Notes: generated by a model from the letters alone, not told the origin. Positions 27,266-35,606 are shown, numbered from the stretch's first letter. The stretch is DNA of 64,000 nt from Pseudomonas sp. dw_612 (GCF_018449725.1 NZ_JAAVVC010000013.1:124001-188000); one strand, 5' to 3'. Program-made: numbers and translations.

Positions 27266-27670
27266 ATGAAATCAATGTTATGCCTCGCCGCCCTGCTGGT
27301 GCTGTCCTTCGGCGCTCATGCGGCTGAAGACGACAGTTCGCCCTGCGACGCGGTCGAAAACGACGTCCAGACCCTGGAATGTTCGGCCTATAGCAGAACC
27401 ACCGCCGAACAACTGCTCAAAGACAACTACCAGGGCCTGAATGAACGCCTGCAAACCGTTTACGGCAAAAACAAGGCGCAACTGAGCGACATCACGGAAA
27501 AGCTCAAGGTTGCCCAGCAGCAATGGCTCAAGACACGTGATGCGGATTGCGCGGTGGAAGCGTTTCCGGCGACGAGCGGTAGCAAGGCGTTCACGATTGC
27601 GCAGAATGATTGTGTGGCGCGGATGAGTGATGAGCGGTCGGAGTTTTTGGAGTCGATTTCGCAGGAGTGA
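27266..27670 (+). CDS. Lysozyme-inhibitor LprI-like periplasmic protein
   Basis: The 134-residue protein has a signal peptide (MKSMLCLAALLVLSFGAHAAEDD, cleavage probably after AHA). The mature part shows the LprI/DUF1311 pattern: DVQTLECSAYSRTTAEQLL, LNERLQTVYG, QQQWLKTRDADC and a late cysteine region AQNDCVARM. Four cysteines could form two disulfides. Members of the family inhibit lysozyme in some bacteria, but many are uncharacterised. The start at 27266 is favoured by AAGGA nine bases upstream; a frame opening 18 bases earlier has no such site. It is followed after seven bases by the HTH gene. Confidence 0.75.
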   Translation: MKSMLCLAALLVLSFGAHAAEDDSSPCDAVENDVQTLECSAYSRTTAEQLLKDNYQGLNERLQTVYGKNKAQLSDITEKLKVAQQQWLKTRDADCAVEAFPATSGSKAFTIAQNDCVARMSDERSEFLESISQE

Positions 27671-27677
27671 GGCTGTA

Positions 27678-27908
27678 ATGGAAAACAATCTGATCCCCCA
27701 TGAAGTAGTCATCCGTATCTTCGACGGCGCGCTCCCGGTTCAGGCCTGGCGCGAATACCTGAACCTTACTCAGGATGAAGTTGCCGAACGCATGGGTGTT
27801 TCACAATCGGCTTTTGCCGAGCTAGAACGCGTTTCGAAGCCCCGCAAGCAAACCCGCGTGAAGATTGCCGCAGCATTTGGCATCAACGCCGATCAGCTTG
27901 AGCTGTAA
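27678..27908 (+). CDS. Small XRE-family HTH protein
   Basis: The 76-residue protein has a clear Cro/CI-type helix-turn-helix: LNLTQDEVAERMGVSQSAFAELERVSKPRKQTRVKIAAAFGINADQLEL. The N-terminal part VVIRIFDGALPVQAWREYL resembles antitoxins of RelBE/HigBA type, but no toxin gene is adjacent. It starts seven bases after the LprI-like gene with GGAGTGAGG nearby, so the two may be cotranscribed. A role in regulating the island is possible. Confidence 0.8.
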   Translation: MENNLIPHEVVIRIFDGALPVQAWREYLNLTQDEVAERMGVSQSAFAELERVSKPRKQTRVKIAAAFGINADQLEL

Positions 27909-27940
27909 GCTGCACGCCATCAGCCAGTGAAGGAACTCCA

Positions 27941-28360
27941 ATGAACATCTGCGGCATCGAAATCAAAGGCAGCGAAGCGATCATCGCCGTGGCCTCTCTC
28001 GACGGTCAGGCCCTGAGCCACGTCGCCCTGGCCACCAAGAAAATCGCCCTGGACGATGACGACGAGGCTGCCAACGTCAAGGTCTTCGCCGCTCAGGTTG
28101 CATCGTTTGTGCGTGAGAATTCCATTGACCGGATTGCGATCAAGAAGCGCAGCAAGAAGGGTGAGTTTGCCGGCGGGCCGACGACGTTCAAGATCGAAGG
28201 GATTTTTCAGTTGCTGGAGAATTGCGAGGTGACGCTGTTGTCGCCGCAGACGATCAATGCCCAGGCCAAGAAGCACAACTTCGAACTGCCGGGGACGCTG
28301 AACAAATATCAGCATGAGGCGTACAAGGCGGCGTGTTCTGCTTTGGTTAAAAGCAACTAA
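27941..28360 (+). CDS. DUF3010 family protein
   Basis: This is a 139-residue protein, MNICGIEIKGSEAIIAVASLDG, with a conserved KKRSKKGEFAGGPTTFKIEGIFQL stretch and NKYQHEAYKAACSALVKS at the end. It fits the DUF3010 family, small proteins common in gammaproteobacteria. The fold suggested by its start (GIEIKGSEAIIAV) resembles an RNase H/actin-like beginning, but no function is known. It lies 32 bp after the HTH gene. It is GC-rich, like the core genome. Confidence 0.8.
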   Translation: MNICGIEIKGSEAIIAVASLDGQALSHVALATKKIALDDDDEAANVKVFAAQVASFVRENSIDRIAIKKRSKKGEFAGGPTTFKIEGIFQLLENCEVTLLSPQTINAQAKKHNFELPGTLNKYQHEAYKAACSALVKSN

Positions 28361-28391
28361 ATCGTTCAGCACTCACAAGGAAGTTAGAAAC

Positions 28392-29348
28392 ATGTCGCAA
28401 CCGACACCGTCGAACAAAGGGGCAAGCGTTCAGCCGAACAAGTTGAATTTGCGTACGGCCCGAACGCTGACGGAGTTTATGGACCTGATTGATGAGTTCA
28501 AGCCGGAAATCCCCGGAACGCTCTGGTTTCGCGGCCAATCGAACGCGAGCCATGAGCTCATTCCCGGCGTGCTACGCAACATCATCACGACCAGCGACTC
28601 AATGGGCCGGAGTATCAAACAGGGTCAAATTCAGGTGTCCTCTGGCGGCGGAGCATCCGGGCTCAGCACCAAGCGCTTGCTACAAACATTTAAACGCCAT
28701 GCACGACCCTTTCTGGATCACGCCCCAGCCAATGATTTTGAGTGGATGTTCATCGCTCAGCATCACGGTATGCCGACGCGTCTTTTGGATTGGTCGACCA
28801 ATGCGTTAGTCGCCCTGTTCTTTGCCGTGCAACGGGCCGAGGTTCGCCAGGGCGATGGCATCGAGCAGTGCAATGCCTTTCTGGAAGATCCATCCAATGA
28901 GGACGGCTTCGCAATATTTGTCATCGACCCGGAAAAAATAAACCGCGAAGCTTACAAAGTTCCTGGCCCCATCGATGTGGCTGCCAACCCGGAAAAATGG
29001 TCCGACTGGGTAAACCCAATGGAATCAAGCAAGGCCATAGATTTCCCGATTTGTGTCTGCGCGCCCCACATGACAAACAGAATCAGAGCTCAGTCGGGCG
29101 CATTCACCTTGCATGGCAGATTCACTCACGCGTTGGACTACTACTCGCCACTAAAGCCGCACATAACCAAAATATTCATTCCTTACACATCTACTGCGGC
29201 CATCCGAGATAGTTTGGCCCAGGTCGGCATAACGGAAAGTTTCATCTACCCCGAACTGGACACTGTCGTGCGGGATATCGTGCGAACGGAAACAGCCAGG
29301 TTCAAGCACTGGTTGTCTCATCGCTCACTGGACGACCAGGACGAGTGA
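28392..29348 (+). CDS. FRG domain protein
   Basis: The 318-residue protein carries an FRG domain, named after the motif in LWFRGQSNASHELIPGVLR (residues about 43-61). Other features of the family are FEWMFIAQHHGMPTRLLDWSTNALVALFFAVQ. A start at MSQPTPSNKGASVQ is set by AAGGAAG. FRG proteins have no established enzymatic role and are frequently found among antiphage or accessory genes. The gene ends before convergent cdhR, and it is the last gene of the accessory segment. Confidence 0.85.
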   Translation: MSQPTPSNKGASVQPNKLNLRTARTLTEFMDLIDEFKPEIPGTLWFRGQSNASHELIPGVLRNIITTSDSMGRSIKQGQIQVSSGGGASGLSTKRLLQTFKRHARPFLDHAPANDFEWMFIAQHHGMPTRLLDWSTNALVALFFAVQRAEVRQGDGIEQCNAFLEDPSNEDGFAIFVIDPEKINREAYKVPGPIDVAANPEKWSDWVNPMESSKAIDFPICVCAPHMTNRIRAQSGAFTLHGRFTHALDYYSPLKPHITKIFIPYTSTAAIRDSLAQVGITESFIYPELDTVVRDIVRTETARFKHWLSHRSLDDQDE

Positions 29349-29395
29349 CGACACCTTGAGGCCCATGGCGTTCGCCAGTTTGCGAACCCCATGGC

Positions 29396-30355
29396 TCAAA
29401 CCAGCTCCCGCCCATCCCCCAACCGCCGCCGATCCTCACGCGGACACCGCTCAAACCGCGCCCGATAACTGCGGGTGAAATACGACGGTGATTCAAACCC
29501 GCACGCAATGCTCACTTCCAGCACGCTCATGTCGGTCTGGCGCAGTAACTGCCGCGCCTTTTCCAGCCGTAACCGCAGGTAGAAATTGCTCGGCGTGTCG
29601 TTCAGGTGCAGGCGAAACAACCGCTCCAATTGCCGCCGCGTCACTTTGATCGATTCCGCCAACGCCAGCGTACTCAGCGGCGGTTCGCTGTGTTGTTCCA
29701 TCTCGCCAATCACGTGCACCAGTTTCTTGTTGCTGATGCCATAGCGCGTGGCGACCTCCATACGCTGGTGGTCTTTGCGCGGGCGGATGCGCCCGAGTAC
29801 GAATTGTTCGCTGACCTGGATCGCCAGTTCCGGGCCGTGGGCCTGGGCGATGAGGTCGAGCATCAGGTCGATGGAGGCGGTGCCGCCAGCCGAGGTGATG
29901 CGGCGGCGGTCGATCTCGAACAGCTCCTGGGTGACGCTGAGCTTTGGATAAGACTCCTTGAACGCGTCGATGGCTTCCCAGTGCAGGGTCAGGCGATGGC
30001 CGTCAAGCAGGCCGGCTTCGGCGAGGACGAAGCTGCCGGTGTCGATGGCACCGAGGGTCACGCCTTCGTTATCCAGTCGGCGTAGCCAGTGCTCCAGCGC
30101 GGGGGTGGCGAATTTCAGTGGTTCGAAACCGGCGACCACCAGCAGCGTCGCGCCTTTCTTCAGCGGTTCCAGCGCCGCGTCGGCGTTGACCGACATGCCG
30201 TTGCTGGCCAACACCGCCCCGCCATCGGCGCTCAGCACATGCCAGCGATAGAGTTCGCCGCGAAAGCGATTGGCGACCCGCAACGGCTCGATGGCCGAGA
30301 TAAAACCAATGGCCGAGAAACCCGGCATCAACATGAAGTAGAAATCCTGGGACAT
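29396..30355 (-). CDS. cdhR: GlxA-type AraC-family regulator of carnitine catabolism CdhR
   Basis: The 319-residue regulator has an N-terminal DJ-1/PfpI-like ligand domain (VVAGFEPLKFATPALEHWL, GAIDTGSFVLAEAGLL) and a C-terminal AraC double HTH ending in LEVSIACGFESPSYFTRSYRARFERCPREDRRR. By position, divergent from caiX and followed by cdhCAB, it is CdhR, which activates carnitine catabolism genes. A GTG nine bases upstream of the chosen ATG (MSQDFYFML) is an alternative start. It is a paralogue of GbdR at 36208. Confidence 0.9.
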   Translation of the reverse strand: MSQDFYFMLMPGFSAIGFISAIEPLRVANRFRGELYRWHVLSADGGAVLASNGMSVNADAALEPLKKGATLLVVAGFEPLKFATPALEHWLRRLDNEGVTLGAIDTGSFVLAEAGLLDGHRLTLHWEAIDAFKESYPKLSVTQELFEIDRRRITSAGGTASIDLMLDLIAQAHGPELAIQVSEQFVLGRIRPRKDHQRMEVATRYGISNKKLVHVIGEMEQHSEPPLSTLALAESIKVTRRQLERLFRLHLNDTPSNFYLRLRLEKARQLLRQTDMSVLEVSIACGFESPSYFTRSYRARFERCPREDRRRLGDGRELV

Positions 30356-30418
30356 GGAGCGCACTCGATAGGCGGGTCACGTGAGGGCGGGTAGCGTGTG
30401 GACGTTGATACGCCACTT

Positions 30419-30476
30419 GTCGCAGGCATTCAAGAGGTCAGGTCGCTGCAGTGCAAGAGCTGGTCGCCGTAGTGCG
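30419..30476. promoter_or_regulatory. Candidate CdhR operator
   Basis: Two direct repeats, GGTCGCTGCAGTGC at 30441 and GGTCGCCGTAGTGC at 30462, differ in two bases and are 21 bp apart. A third GTCGC core lies at 30419, 23 bp before the second. This spacing is right for an AraC-family regulator. It lies in the cdhR-caiX divergent region, about 95 bp upstream of the caiX start. Confidence 0.55.
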
Positions 30477-30565
30477 TTTGTACAGGGGCTTAGCTGCGTA
30501 ACTTGGTCATCACCGGCGCACGAAGATGCCGGGATCCACAATAACGACCTGCCGAGGAACCCACC

Positions 30566-31510
30566 ATGAAACGACTGATCAGCAGCTGTGTTCTTGCACT
30601 CAGCGGTACCGCTTTGTTGAGCGCCAGCGCCATGGCCGCCGACCCCGCCGCGTGCCAGAACGTGCGCATGGGCGTAGTGAACTGGACCGATGTGATCGCC
30701 ACCAGCGCCATGACTCAGGTATTGCTCGATGGCCTCGGCTACAACACCAAACAAACCAGTGCGTCCCAGCAAATCATCTTCGCCGGGATTCGCGACCAGC
30801 GCCTGGATATGTTCCTGGGCTACTGGAACCCGCTGATGACCCAGACCATCACCCCGTTCGTCGATGGCAAGCAGGTCAAAGTGCTTGAAGCGCCAAGCCT
30901 CAAGGACGCCCGCGCCACCCTCGCCGTGCCGACTTACCTCGCCGACAAGGGCCTGAAAACCTTCGCCGACATCGCCAAGTTCGAAAAAGAACTGGGCGGC
31001 AAAATCTACGGCATCGAGCCTGGTTCGGGCGCCAATACCCAAATCAAGGAAATGATCGCCAAGAACCAGTTTGGCCTCGGCAAGTTCCAGTTGGTCGAGT
31101 CCAGTGAAGCCGGGATGCTCTCGGCGGTGACCCGCGCCACCAAGCGCAACGAAGCCATCGTGTTCTTCGGCTGGGCGCCGCACCCGATGAACGTCAACGT
31201 GAAAATGACCTACCTCACCGGCAGCGAAGACGCTCTGGGGCCGAACGAAGGCATGGCCACGGTCTGGACCGTCACTTCGCCGAACTACGCACAGCAATGC
31301 CCGAACGTCAGCCGTTTGCTGAGCAACCTGACCTACACTGCCGAAGACGAGAGTCGGATGATGCAGCCGCTGCTGGATCACAAGGACGCCTTCGAATCGG
31401 CCAAGCAATGGCTGAAAGATCACCCGCAAGACAAGCAACGCTGGCTCGAAGGTGTGACCACGTTCGATGGCAAACCAGCGGCTGAAAACCTGCAATTGAC
31501 CAGTAAATAA
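30566..31510 (+). CDS. caiX: Carnitine-binding periplasmic protein CaiX
   Basis: The 314-residue solute-binding protein belongs to the OpuAC/ChoX type. It has a Sec signal peptide (MKRLISSCVLALSGTALLSASAMAADP). The mature part contains the aromatic-box residues typical of quaternary amine binders, for example MGVVNWTDVIATSAM, MFLGYWNPLMTQTI, FFGWAPHPMNVN and IYGIEPGSGANTQI. It lacks its own permease genes and probably shares the choWV transporter downstream, as known in Pseudomonas. It is the first gene of the carnitine operon and is divergent from cdhR. Confidence 0.92.
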   Translation: MKRLISSCVLALSGTALLSASAMAADPAACQNVRMGVVNWTDVIATSAMTQVLLDGLGYNTKQTSASQQIIFAGIRDQRLDMFLGYWNPLMTQTITPFVDGKQVKVLEAPSLKDARATLAVPTYLADKGLKTFADIAKFEKELGGKIYGIEPGSGANTQIKEMIAKNQFGLGKFQLVESSEAGMLSAVTRATKRNEAIVFFGWAPHPMNVNVKMTYLTGSEDALGPNEGMATVWTVTSPNYAQQCPNVSRLLSNLTYTAEDESRMMQPLLDHKDAFESAKQWLKDHPQDKQRWLEGVTTFDGKPAAENLQLTSK

Positions 31511-31531
31511 ACCCGAAATGAACCACTGATT

Positions 31532-31552
31532 CGCAGCCCTGTATGGGCTGCG
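31532..31552 (+). promoter_or_regulatory. Hairpin after caiX
   Basis: CGCAGCCC and GGGCTGCG pair around TGTAT, with no T-run. It lies between caiX and cdhC, a place where hairpins often protect the upstream binding-protein mRNA. A similar hairpin follows choX. Confidence 0.55.
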
Positions 31553-31586
31553 GACAGCTAAATCACGCCTGTAAGGAACCCGCCTA

Positions 31587-32474
31587 ATGAACCACGACGT
31601 CATCATCACCTGCGCACTCACCGGTGCTGGCGACACGACCGCCAGAAGCCCACACGTGCCGGTCACCCCGAAACAAATCGCTGCAGCCGCCGTGGAAGCC
31701 GCCAAGGCTGGCGCCACCGTGGTCCACTGCCACGTCCGCGATCCCGAAACCGGCAAGTTCAGCCGTGACGTCGCGCTGTACCGCGAAGTGATGGAGCGTA
31801 TCCGCGAGGCGGATGTGGACATCATCGTCAACCTCACCGCCGGCATGGGCGGTGACCTGGAAATCGGCGCGGGTGAAAACCCGATGGAGTTCGGCCCGAA
31901 CACCGACCTGGTCGGCCCGCTGACCCGCCTCGCTCACGTTGAAGAATTGCTCCCGGAAATCTGCACCCTGGATTGCGGCACCCTGAACTTCGGCGATGGC
32001 GACACGATTTACGTGTCCACCCCGGCGCAACTGCGCGCGGGCGCCAAACGCATTCAGGAGTTGGGCGTGAAGGCCGAGCTGGAAATCTTCGACACCGGTC
32101 ACCTGTGGTTCGCCAAGCAGATGATCAAGGAAGGCTTGCTCGACAACCCGCTGTTCCAGCTGTGCCTGGGCATCCCGTGGGGCGCACCGGCCGACACCAC
32201 CACCATGAAAGCCATGGTCGACAACCTGCCGGCCGACGCGGTCTGGGCCGGGTTCGGTATCGGTCGCATGCAAATGCCGATGGCCGCGCAAGCGGTACTG
32301 CTGGGCGGCAACGTGCGGGTCGGGCTGGAAGACAACCTGTGGCTGGACAAAGGCGTACTGGCGACCAACGGCCAACTGGTCGAACGCGCCAGCGAAATCC
32401 TCAGCCGCCTCGGCGCCCGCGTCCTGACGCCAGCGGAAGGTCGGGCAAAAATGGGCCTGACCAAGCGCGGTTAA
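31587..32474 (+). CDS. cdhC: 3-dehydrocarnitine cleavage enzyme (BKACE family)
   Basis: This is a 295-residue member of the DUF849/BKACE family, which cleaves beta-keto acids with acetyl-CoA. In carnitine catabolism it converts 3-dehydrocarnitine and acetyl-CoA to betainyl-CoA and acetoacetate. The zinc ligands H47 and H49 are seen in VVHCHVRD, and LFQLCLGIPWGAPADT and VWAGFGIGRMQMPMAAQ are family-typical. It starts MNHDVIITCALTGAGD and lies 76 bp after caiX. Betainyl-CoA is then hydrolysed by CdhB. Confidence 0.93.
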   Translation: MNHDVIITCALTGAGDTTARSPHVPVTPKQIAAAAVEAAKAGATVVHCHVRDPETGKFSRDVALYREVMERIREADVDIIVNLTAGMGGDLEIGAGENPMEFGPNTDLVGPLTRLAHVEELLPEICTLDCGTLNFGDGDTIYVSTPAQLRAGAKRIQELGVKAELEIFDTGHLWFAKQMIKEGLLDNPLFQLCLGIPWGAPADTTTMKAMVDNLPADAVWAGFGIGRMQMPMAAQAVLLGGNVRVGLEDNLWLDKGVLATNGQLVERASEILSRLGARVLTPAEGRAKMGLTKRG

Positions 32475-32492
32475 CCCACACCACACACTTCA

Positions 32493-32590
32493 CCTGTGGG
32501 AGCGGGCTTGCTCGCGAAAGCGGTGGTTCTGACGCAAGAGATCTGTCGGATGTACCGGCCTCTTCGCGAGCAAGCCCGCTCCCACAAGGG
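32493..32590. repeat. REP doublet between cdhC and cdhA
   Basis: Inverted units (32493-32520 and 32562-32590) lie within the carnitine operon and leave about 28 bp before the cdhA start. Confidence 0.9.
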
Positions 32591-32617
32591 ATCACCGAAT
32601 TCTTTTAGGACGACGCC

Positions 32618-33583
32618 ATGAGCTTTATCACCGAAATCAAAACCTTCGCCGCGCTGGGCAGCGGTGTCATCGGCAGCGGTTGGGTCTCGCGCGCCCTCGC
32701 CCATGGCCTCGACGTGGTGGCCTGGGACCCGGCGCCCGGTGCCGAAGCGGCGCTGCGCAAGCGGGTCGCCAATGCCTGGGGTGCGCTGGAGAAACAGGGC
32801 TTGGCACCCGGCGCCTCGCAAGATCGCCTGCGCTTTGTCGCGACCATTGAAGAATGTGTGCGCGATGCGGATTTCATCCAGGAAAGCGCCCCGGAACGCC
32901 TCGAACTGAAACTCGAACTGCACGCAAAAATCAGCGCGGCGGCCAAGCCCAATGCATTGATCGGCTCCAGCACCTCGGGATTGTTGCCGAGCGAGTTTTA
33001 CGAAGGGTCGACCCACCCGGAACGCTGTGTGGTCGGGCATCCGTTCAACCCGGTTTACCTGTTGCCATTGGTGGAAGTGGTCGGCGGGAAGAACACTGCG
33101 CCGGAGGCCATTCAAGCGGCGATCAAAGTTTACGAATCCTTAGGGATGCGTCCGCTGCATGTACGCAAGGAAGTGCCGGGGTTCATCGCCGACCGTTTGC
33201 TCGAAGCGCTGTGGCGTGAGGCGCTGCACCTGGTCAACGACGGGGTGGCGACTACCGGCGAAATTGACGATGCGATTCGCTTCGGTGCCGGCCTGCGCTG
33301 GTCGTTTATGGGAACATTCCTGACCTACACCCTCGCAGGTGGCGATGCGGGCATGCGGCACTTCATGGCGCAATTCGGGCCGGCGTTGCAGTTGCCTTGG
33401 ACTTACCTGCCAGCGCCGGAACTGACCGACAAGCTGATTGATGACGTGGTGGATGGCACCAGCGATCAGTTGGGCACGCACAGCATCTCGGCGCTGGAGC
33501 GCTATCGTGATGATTGCCTGCTGGCGGTGCTGGAGGCGGTGAAAACCACCAAAGAGAAGCATGGGATGGCGTTTGCCGACTGA
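32618..33583 (+). CDS. cdhA: L-carnitine dehydrogenase
   Basis: The 321-residue NAD-dependent enzyme of the 3-hydroxyacyl-CoA dehydrogenase fold oxidises L-carnitine to 3-dehydrocarnitine. The Rossmann motif ALGSGVIGSGWVSRALAHG is at residues 11-29. The family signature HPFNPVYLLPLVEVVGG and the C-terminal helical domain (FIADRLLEALWREALHLV, GLRWSFMGTFLTYTLAGG) are intact. AGGACG precedes the ATG. It is the second enzyme gene of the carnitine operon after the REP doublet. Confidence 0.94.
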   Translation: MSFITEIKTFAALGSGVIGSGWVSRALAHGLDVVAWDPAPGAEAALRKRVANAWGALEKQGLAPGASQDRLRFVATIEECVRDADFIQESAPERLELKLELHAKISAAAKPNALIGSSTSGLLPSEFYEGSTHPERCVVGHPFNPVYLLPLVEVVGGKNTAPEAIQAAIKVYESLGMRPLHVRKEVPGFIADRLLEALWREALHLVNDGVATTGEIDDAIRFGAGLRWSFMGTFLTYTLAGGDAGMRHFMAQFGPALQLPWTYLPAPELTDKLIDDVVDGTSDQLGTHSISALERYRDDCLLAVLEAVKTTKEKHGMAFAD

Positions 33584-33604
33584 TAGTCATCGGCTTGAGA
33601 TTCA

Positions 33605-33765
33605 CCCTCACCCTAACCCTCTCCCCAAAGGCGCGAGGGGACTGACCGAGGTGTTTAGTCGAAATACTGCGACCCGAAAACCCGAGTCGAACTCAGGCTT
33701 TGAAACGCATGGAGATCCGCTCCCTTTCCCCCTCTCCCCTCTGGGGAGAGGGCTGGGGTGAGGGG
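33605..33765. repeat. Long dispersed inverted repeat, second copy
   Basis: This copy shares the CACCCTAACCCTCTCCCC start, GACTGACCGAG, GAGTCGAACTCAGG, GATCCGCTCCC and GAGAGGGCTGGGGTGAGGGG end with the copy at 17337. It ends only about 38 bp before the thioesterase start, so it is transcribed as part of the leader between cdhA and cdhB. Confidence 0.75.
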
Positions 33766-33803
33766 TGGATTTTGAAACTACCACCAGCAACTGGACCGAC
33801 ACC

Positions 33804-34280
33804 ATGCCCGCTCTAACCACCTACCAAACCAAAATCATCCCCGACTGGGTCGACTACAACGGCCATCTGCGCGACGCCTTCTACCTGCTGATTTTCAGCT
33901 ACGCCACCGACGCGTTGATGGATCGTCTGGGCATGGACAGCAACAACCGCGAAGCCAGCGGCCACTCGTTGTTCACCCTCGAACTGCACCTCAACTATCT
34001 GCACGAAGTGAAGCTCGACGCCGACGTCGAAGTGCACACCCAAATCATCGCCCACGACAGCAAACGCCTGCACCTCTATCACAGCCTGCACCTGGTGGGC
34101 GGTGACAAGGAACTGGCCGGCAACGAGCAAATGCTGCTGCACGTCAACCTCGCCGGGCCGCGCTCCGCACCATTCAGCGAAGAGACTCTGGGCAAGCTGC
34201 AAACTATCGTCGCCGAACAAACCGACCTGCCCGCCCCTGACTACGTTGGCCGAGTGATCGCACTGCCTCCAAAAAAATAA
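33804..34280 (+). CDS. cdhB: Betainyl-CoA thioesterase (hotdog fold)
   Basis: The 158-residue protein is a hotdog-fold thioesterase: DYNGHLRDAFYLLIFSYATDALMDRLG, then LHLNYLHEVKLDADVEVHTQ and GNEQMLLHVNLA. It starts MPALTTYQTKIIPDW; the frame extends 39 bases upstream but this part lies in the repeat end. By gene order after cdhC and cdhA it hydrolyses betainyl-CoA to glycine betaine and CoA. It ends 13 bp before the dioxygenase gene. It is a member of the same transcript. Confidence 0.9.
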   Translation: MPALTTYQTKIIPDWVDYNGHLRDAFYLLIFSYATDALMDRLGMDSNNREASGHSLFTLELHLNYLHEVKLDADVEVHTQIIAHDSKRLHLYHSLHLVGGDKELAGNEQMLLHVNLAGPRSAPFSEETLGKLQTIVAEQTDLPAPDYVGRVIALPPKK

Positions 34281-34293
34281 CAAGGAGATCGCC

Positions 34294-35457
34294 ATGAACA
34301 CCGCCGCCGCTTTTGCCGACTTCCGCACCTACCCGTTGATCAGCGCGTTAACCGCCGTGCAAACCCTGGCGGATCGAGTTCAAGTGACATGGGCCGATGG
34401 CCGCGTCAGCCCCTTTCATCACCAATGGCTGCGGGACAACTGCCCGTGCCCGTTGTGCGTCTACAGCGTGACCCGCGAACAAGTGCTGGAAATCGTCGAT
34501 GTCGCTGAAGACCTGGCGCCCAGCGCCGCGCAAATCGAAGCCGATGGCTGCCTGCACATTGACTGGCAGGACGGCCACCTCAGCCGCTTCGATCCGGGCT
34601 GGTTGCGGGCGCATGCCTATGACGATGAATCCCGCGCCGAACGGCGTGCGGCTAAACCGAAATCCCGCCTGTGGCGCAGCGATTTGCAACTACCGGTGTT
34701 CGACTATCAGGCCCTGATCAACGACAACGACGCGTTATTGCAATGGCTGTTGGCTGTGCGGGATATCGGCCTGACCCAGGTTCGTGGCGTGCCCACCGAA
34801 CCCGGCTCGTTGATGCTGATCGCCCAGCGGATTTCCTTTATCCGCGAGAGCAATTTCGGCGTGCTGTTCAACGTGCAATCCAAGGCCGACGCCGACAGCA
34901 ACGCCTACACCGCCTTCAACCTGCCGCTGCACAGCGACCTTCCGACCCGGGAGTTGCAACCGGGGCTGCAATTCCTGCATTGCCTGGTCAATGACGCCGA
35001 AGGTGGCGAAAGTATTTTCGTCGACGGTTTTGCCATCGCCGAGGCGTTGCGGGTGGAAAGTCCGGAGTCGTTCCAGGCCCTGTGTGAAATCCCCGTGGAA
35101 TTCCGCAACAAGGACCGCCACAGCGACTACCGTTGCCTGGCGCCGATCATCGCCCTCGATGCCTTGGGGCAGGTCTCGGAAATCCGCATGGCGAACTTTC
35201 TGCGTGGGCCGTTCGATGCGTCGATCGACGACATGCCCAAGCTGTATCGGGCCTATCGGCGCTTGATTGCCATGACCCGCGAAGCGCGGTTCCGGGTGAT
35301 GACGCGGCTCAATCCGGGTGAGTTGTGGTGCTTTGATAACCGCCGCACCCTCCACGCCCGCAACGCTTTCGACCCTGCTACTGGCGCCCGGCATTTCCAG
35401 GGATGTTATGTGGATCGGGATGAGTTGTTGTCGCGGATTTTGGTGTTGCAGCGTTAG
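34294..35457 (+). CDS. Gamma-butyrobetaine dioxygenase
   Basis: The 387-residue Fe(II)/2-oxoglutarate dioxygenase hydroxylates gamma-butyrobetaine to L-carnitine. An N-terminal zinc-binding domain (DUF971-like) has C50, C52 and C55 in NCPCPLC. The catalytic TauD domain has the H-x-D motif in LPLHSDLPTRE and the distal His in RRTLHARNAF. It is close in length to the enzyme of Pseudomonas sp. AK1. AAGGAG precedes ATG. Being last in the carnitine operon, it lets the cell use gamma-butyrobetaine as an extra entry point. Confidence 0.9.
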   Translation: MNTAAAFADFRTYPLISALTAVQTLADRVQVTWADGRVSPFHHQWLRDNCPCPLCVYSVTREQVLEIVDVAEDLAPSAAQIEADGCLHIDWQDGHLSRFDPGWLRAHAYDDESRAERRAAKPKSRLWRSDLQLPVFDYQALINDNDALLQWLLAVRDIGLTQVRGVPTEPGSLMLIAQRISFIRESNFGVLFNVQSKADADSNAYTAFNLPLHSDLPTRELQPGLQFLHCLVNDAEGGESIFVDGFAIAEALRVESPESFQALCEIPVEFRNKDRHSDYRCLAPIIALDALGQVSEIRMANFLRGPFDASIDDMPKLYRAYRRLIAMTREARFRVMTRLNPGELWCFDNRRTLHARNAFDPATGARHFQGCYVDRDELLSRILVLQR

Positions 35458-35472
35458 ACCGCGTCATCGTTC

Positions 35473-35564
35473 ATCGCGGGCAAGCCACGCTCCCACAGGT
35501 TTCGCGGCGGTCGCCAAACCTGTGGTGACCCCGATCCTGTGGGAGCGTGGCTTGCCCGCGATAG
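35473..35564. repeat. REP-like doublet, GGGAGCGTGGCTTGCCCGCG variant
   Basis: ATCGCGGGCAAGCCACGCTC and its inverse near 35536-35564 pair, separated by about 40 bp. It closes the carnitine operon. Confidence 0.85.
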
Positions 35565-35606
35565 CGTCCGCACATACAACACAAAAATCCCGGATTCCCA
35601 GACAAA

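Noticed and set aside
27678..27908. Toxin-antitoxin pair
   Set aside because: The HTH protein looks like an antitoxin, but neither neighbour resembles a toxin.
31584..32486. Minus-strand gene opposite cdhC
   Set aside because: It follows the third-position GC pattern of cdhC and has no recognisable domain or ribosome site.
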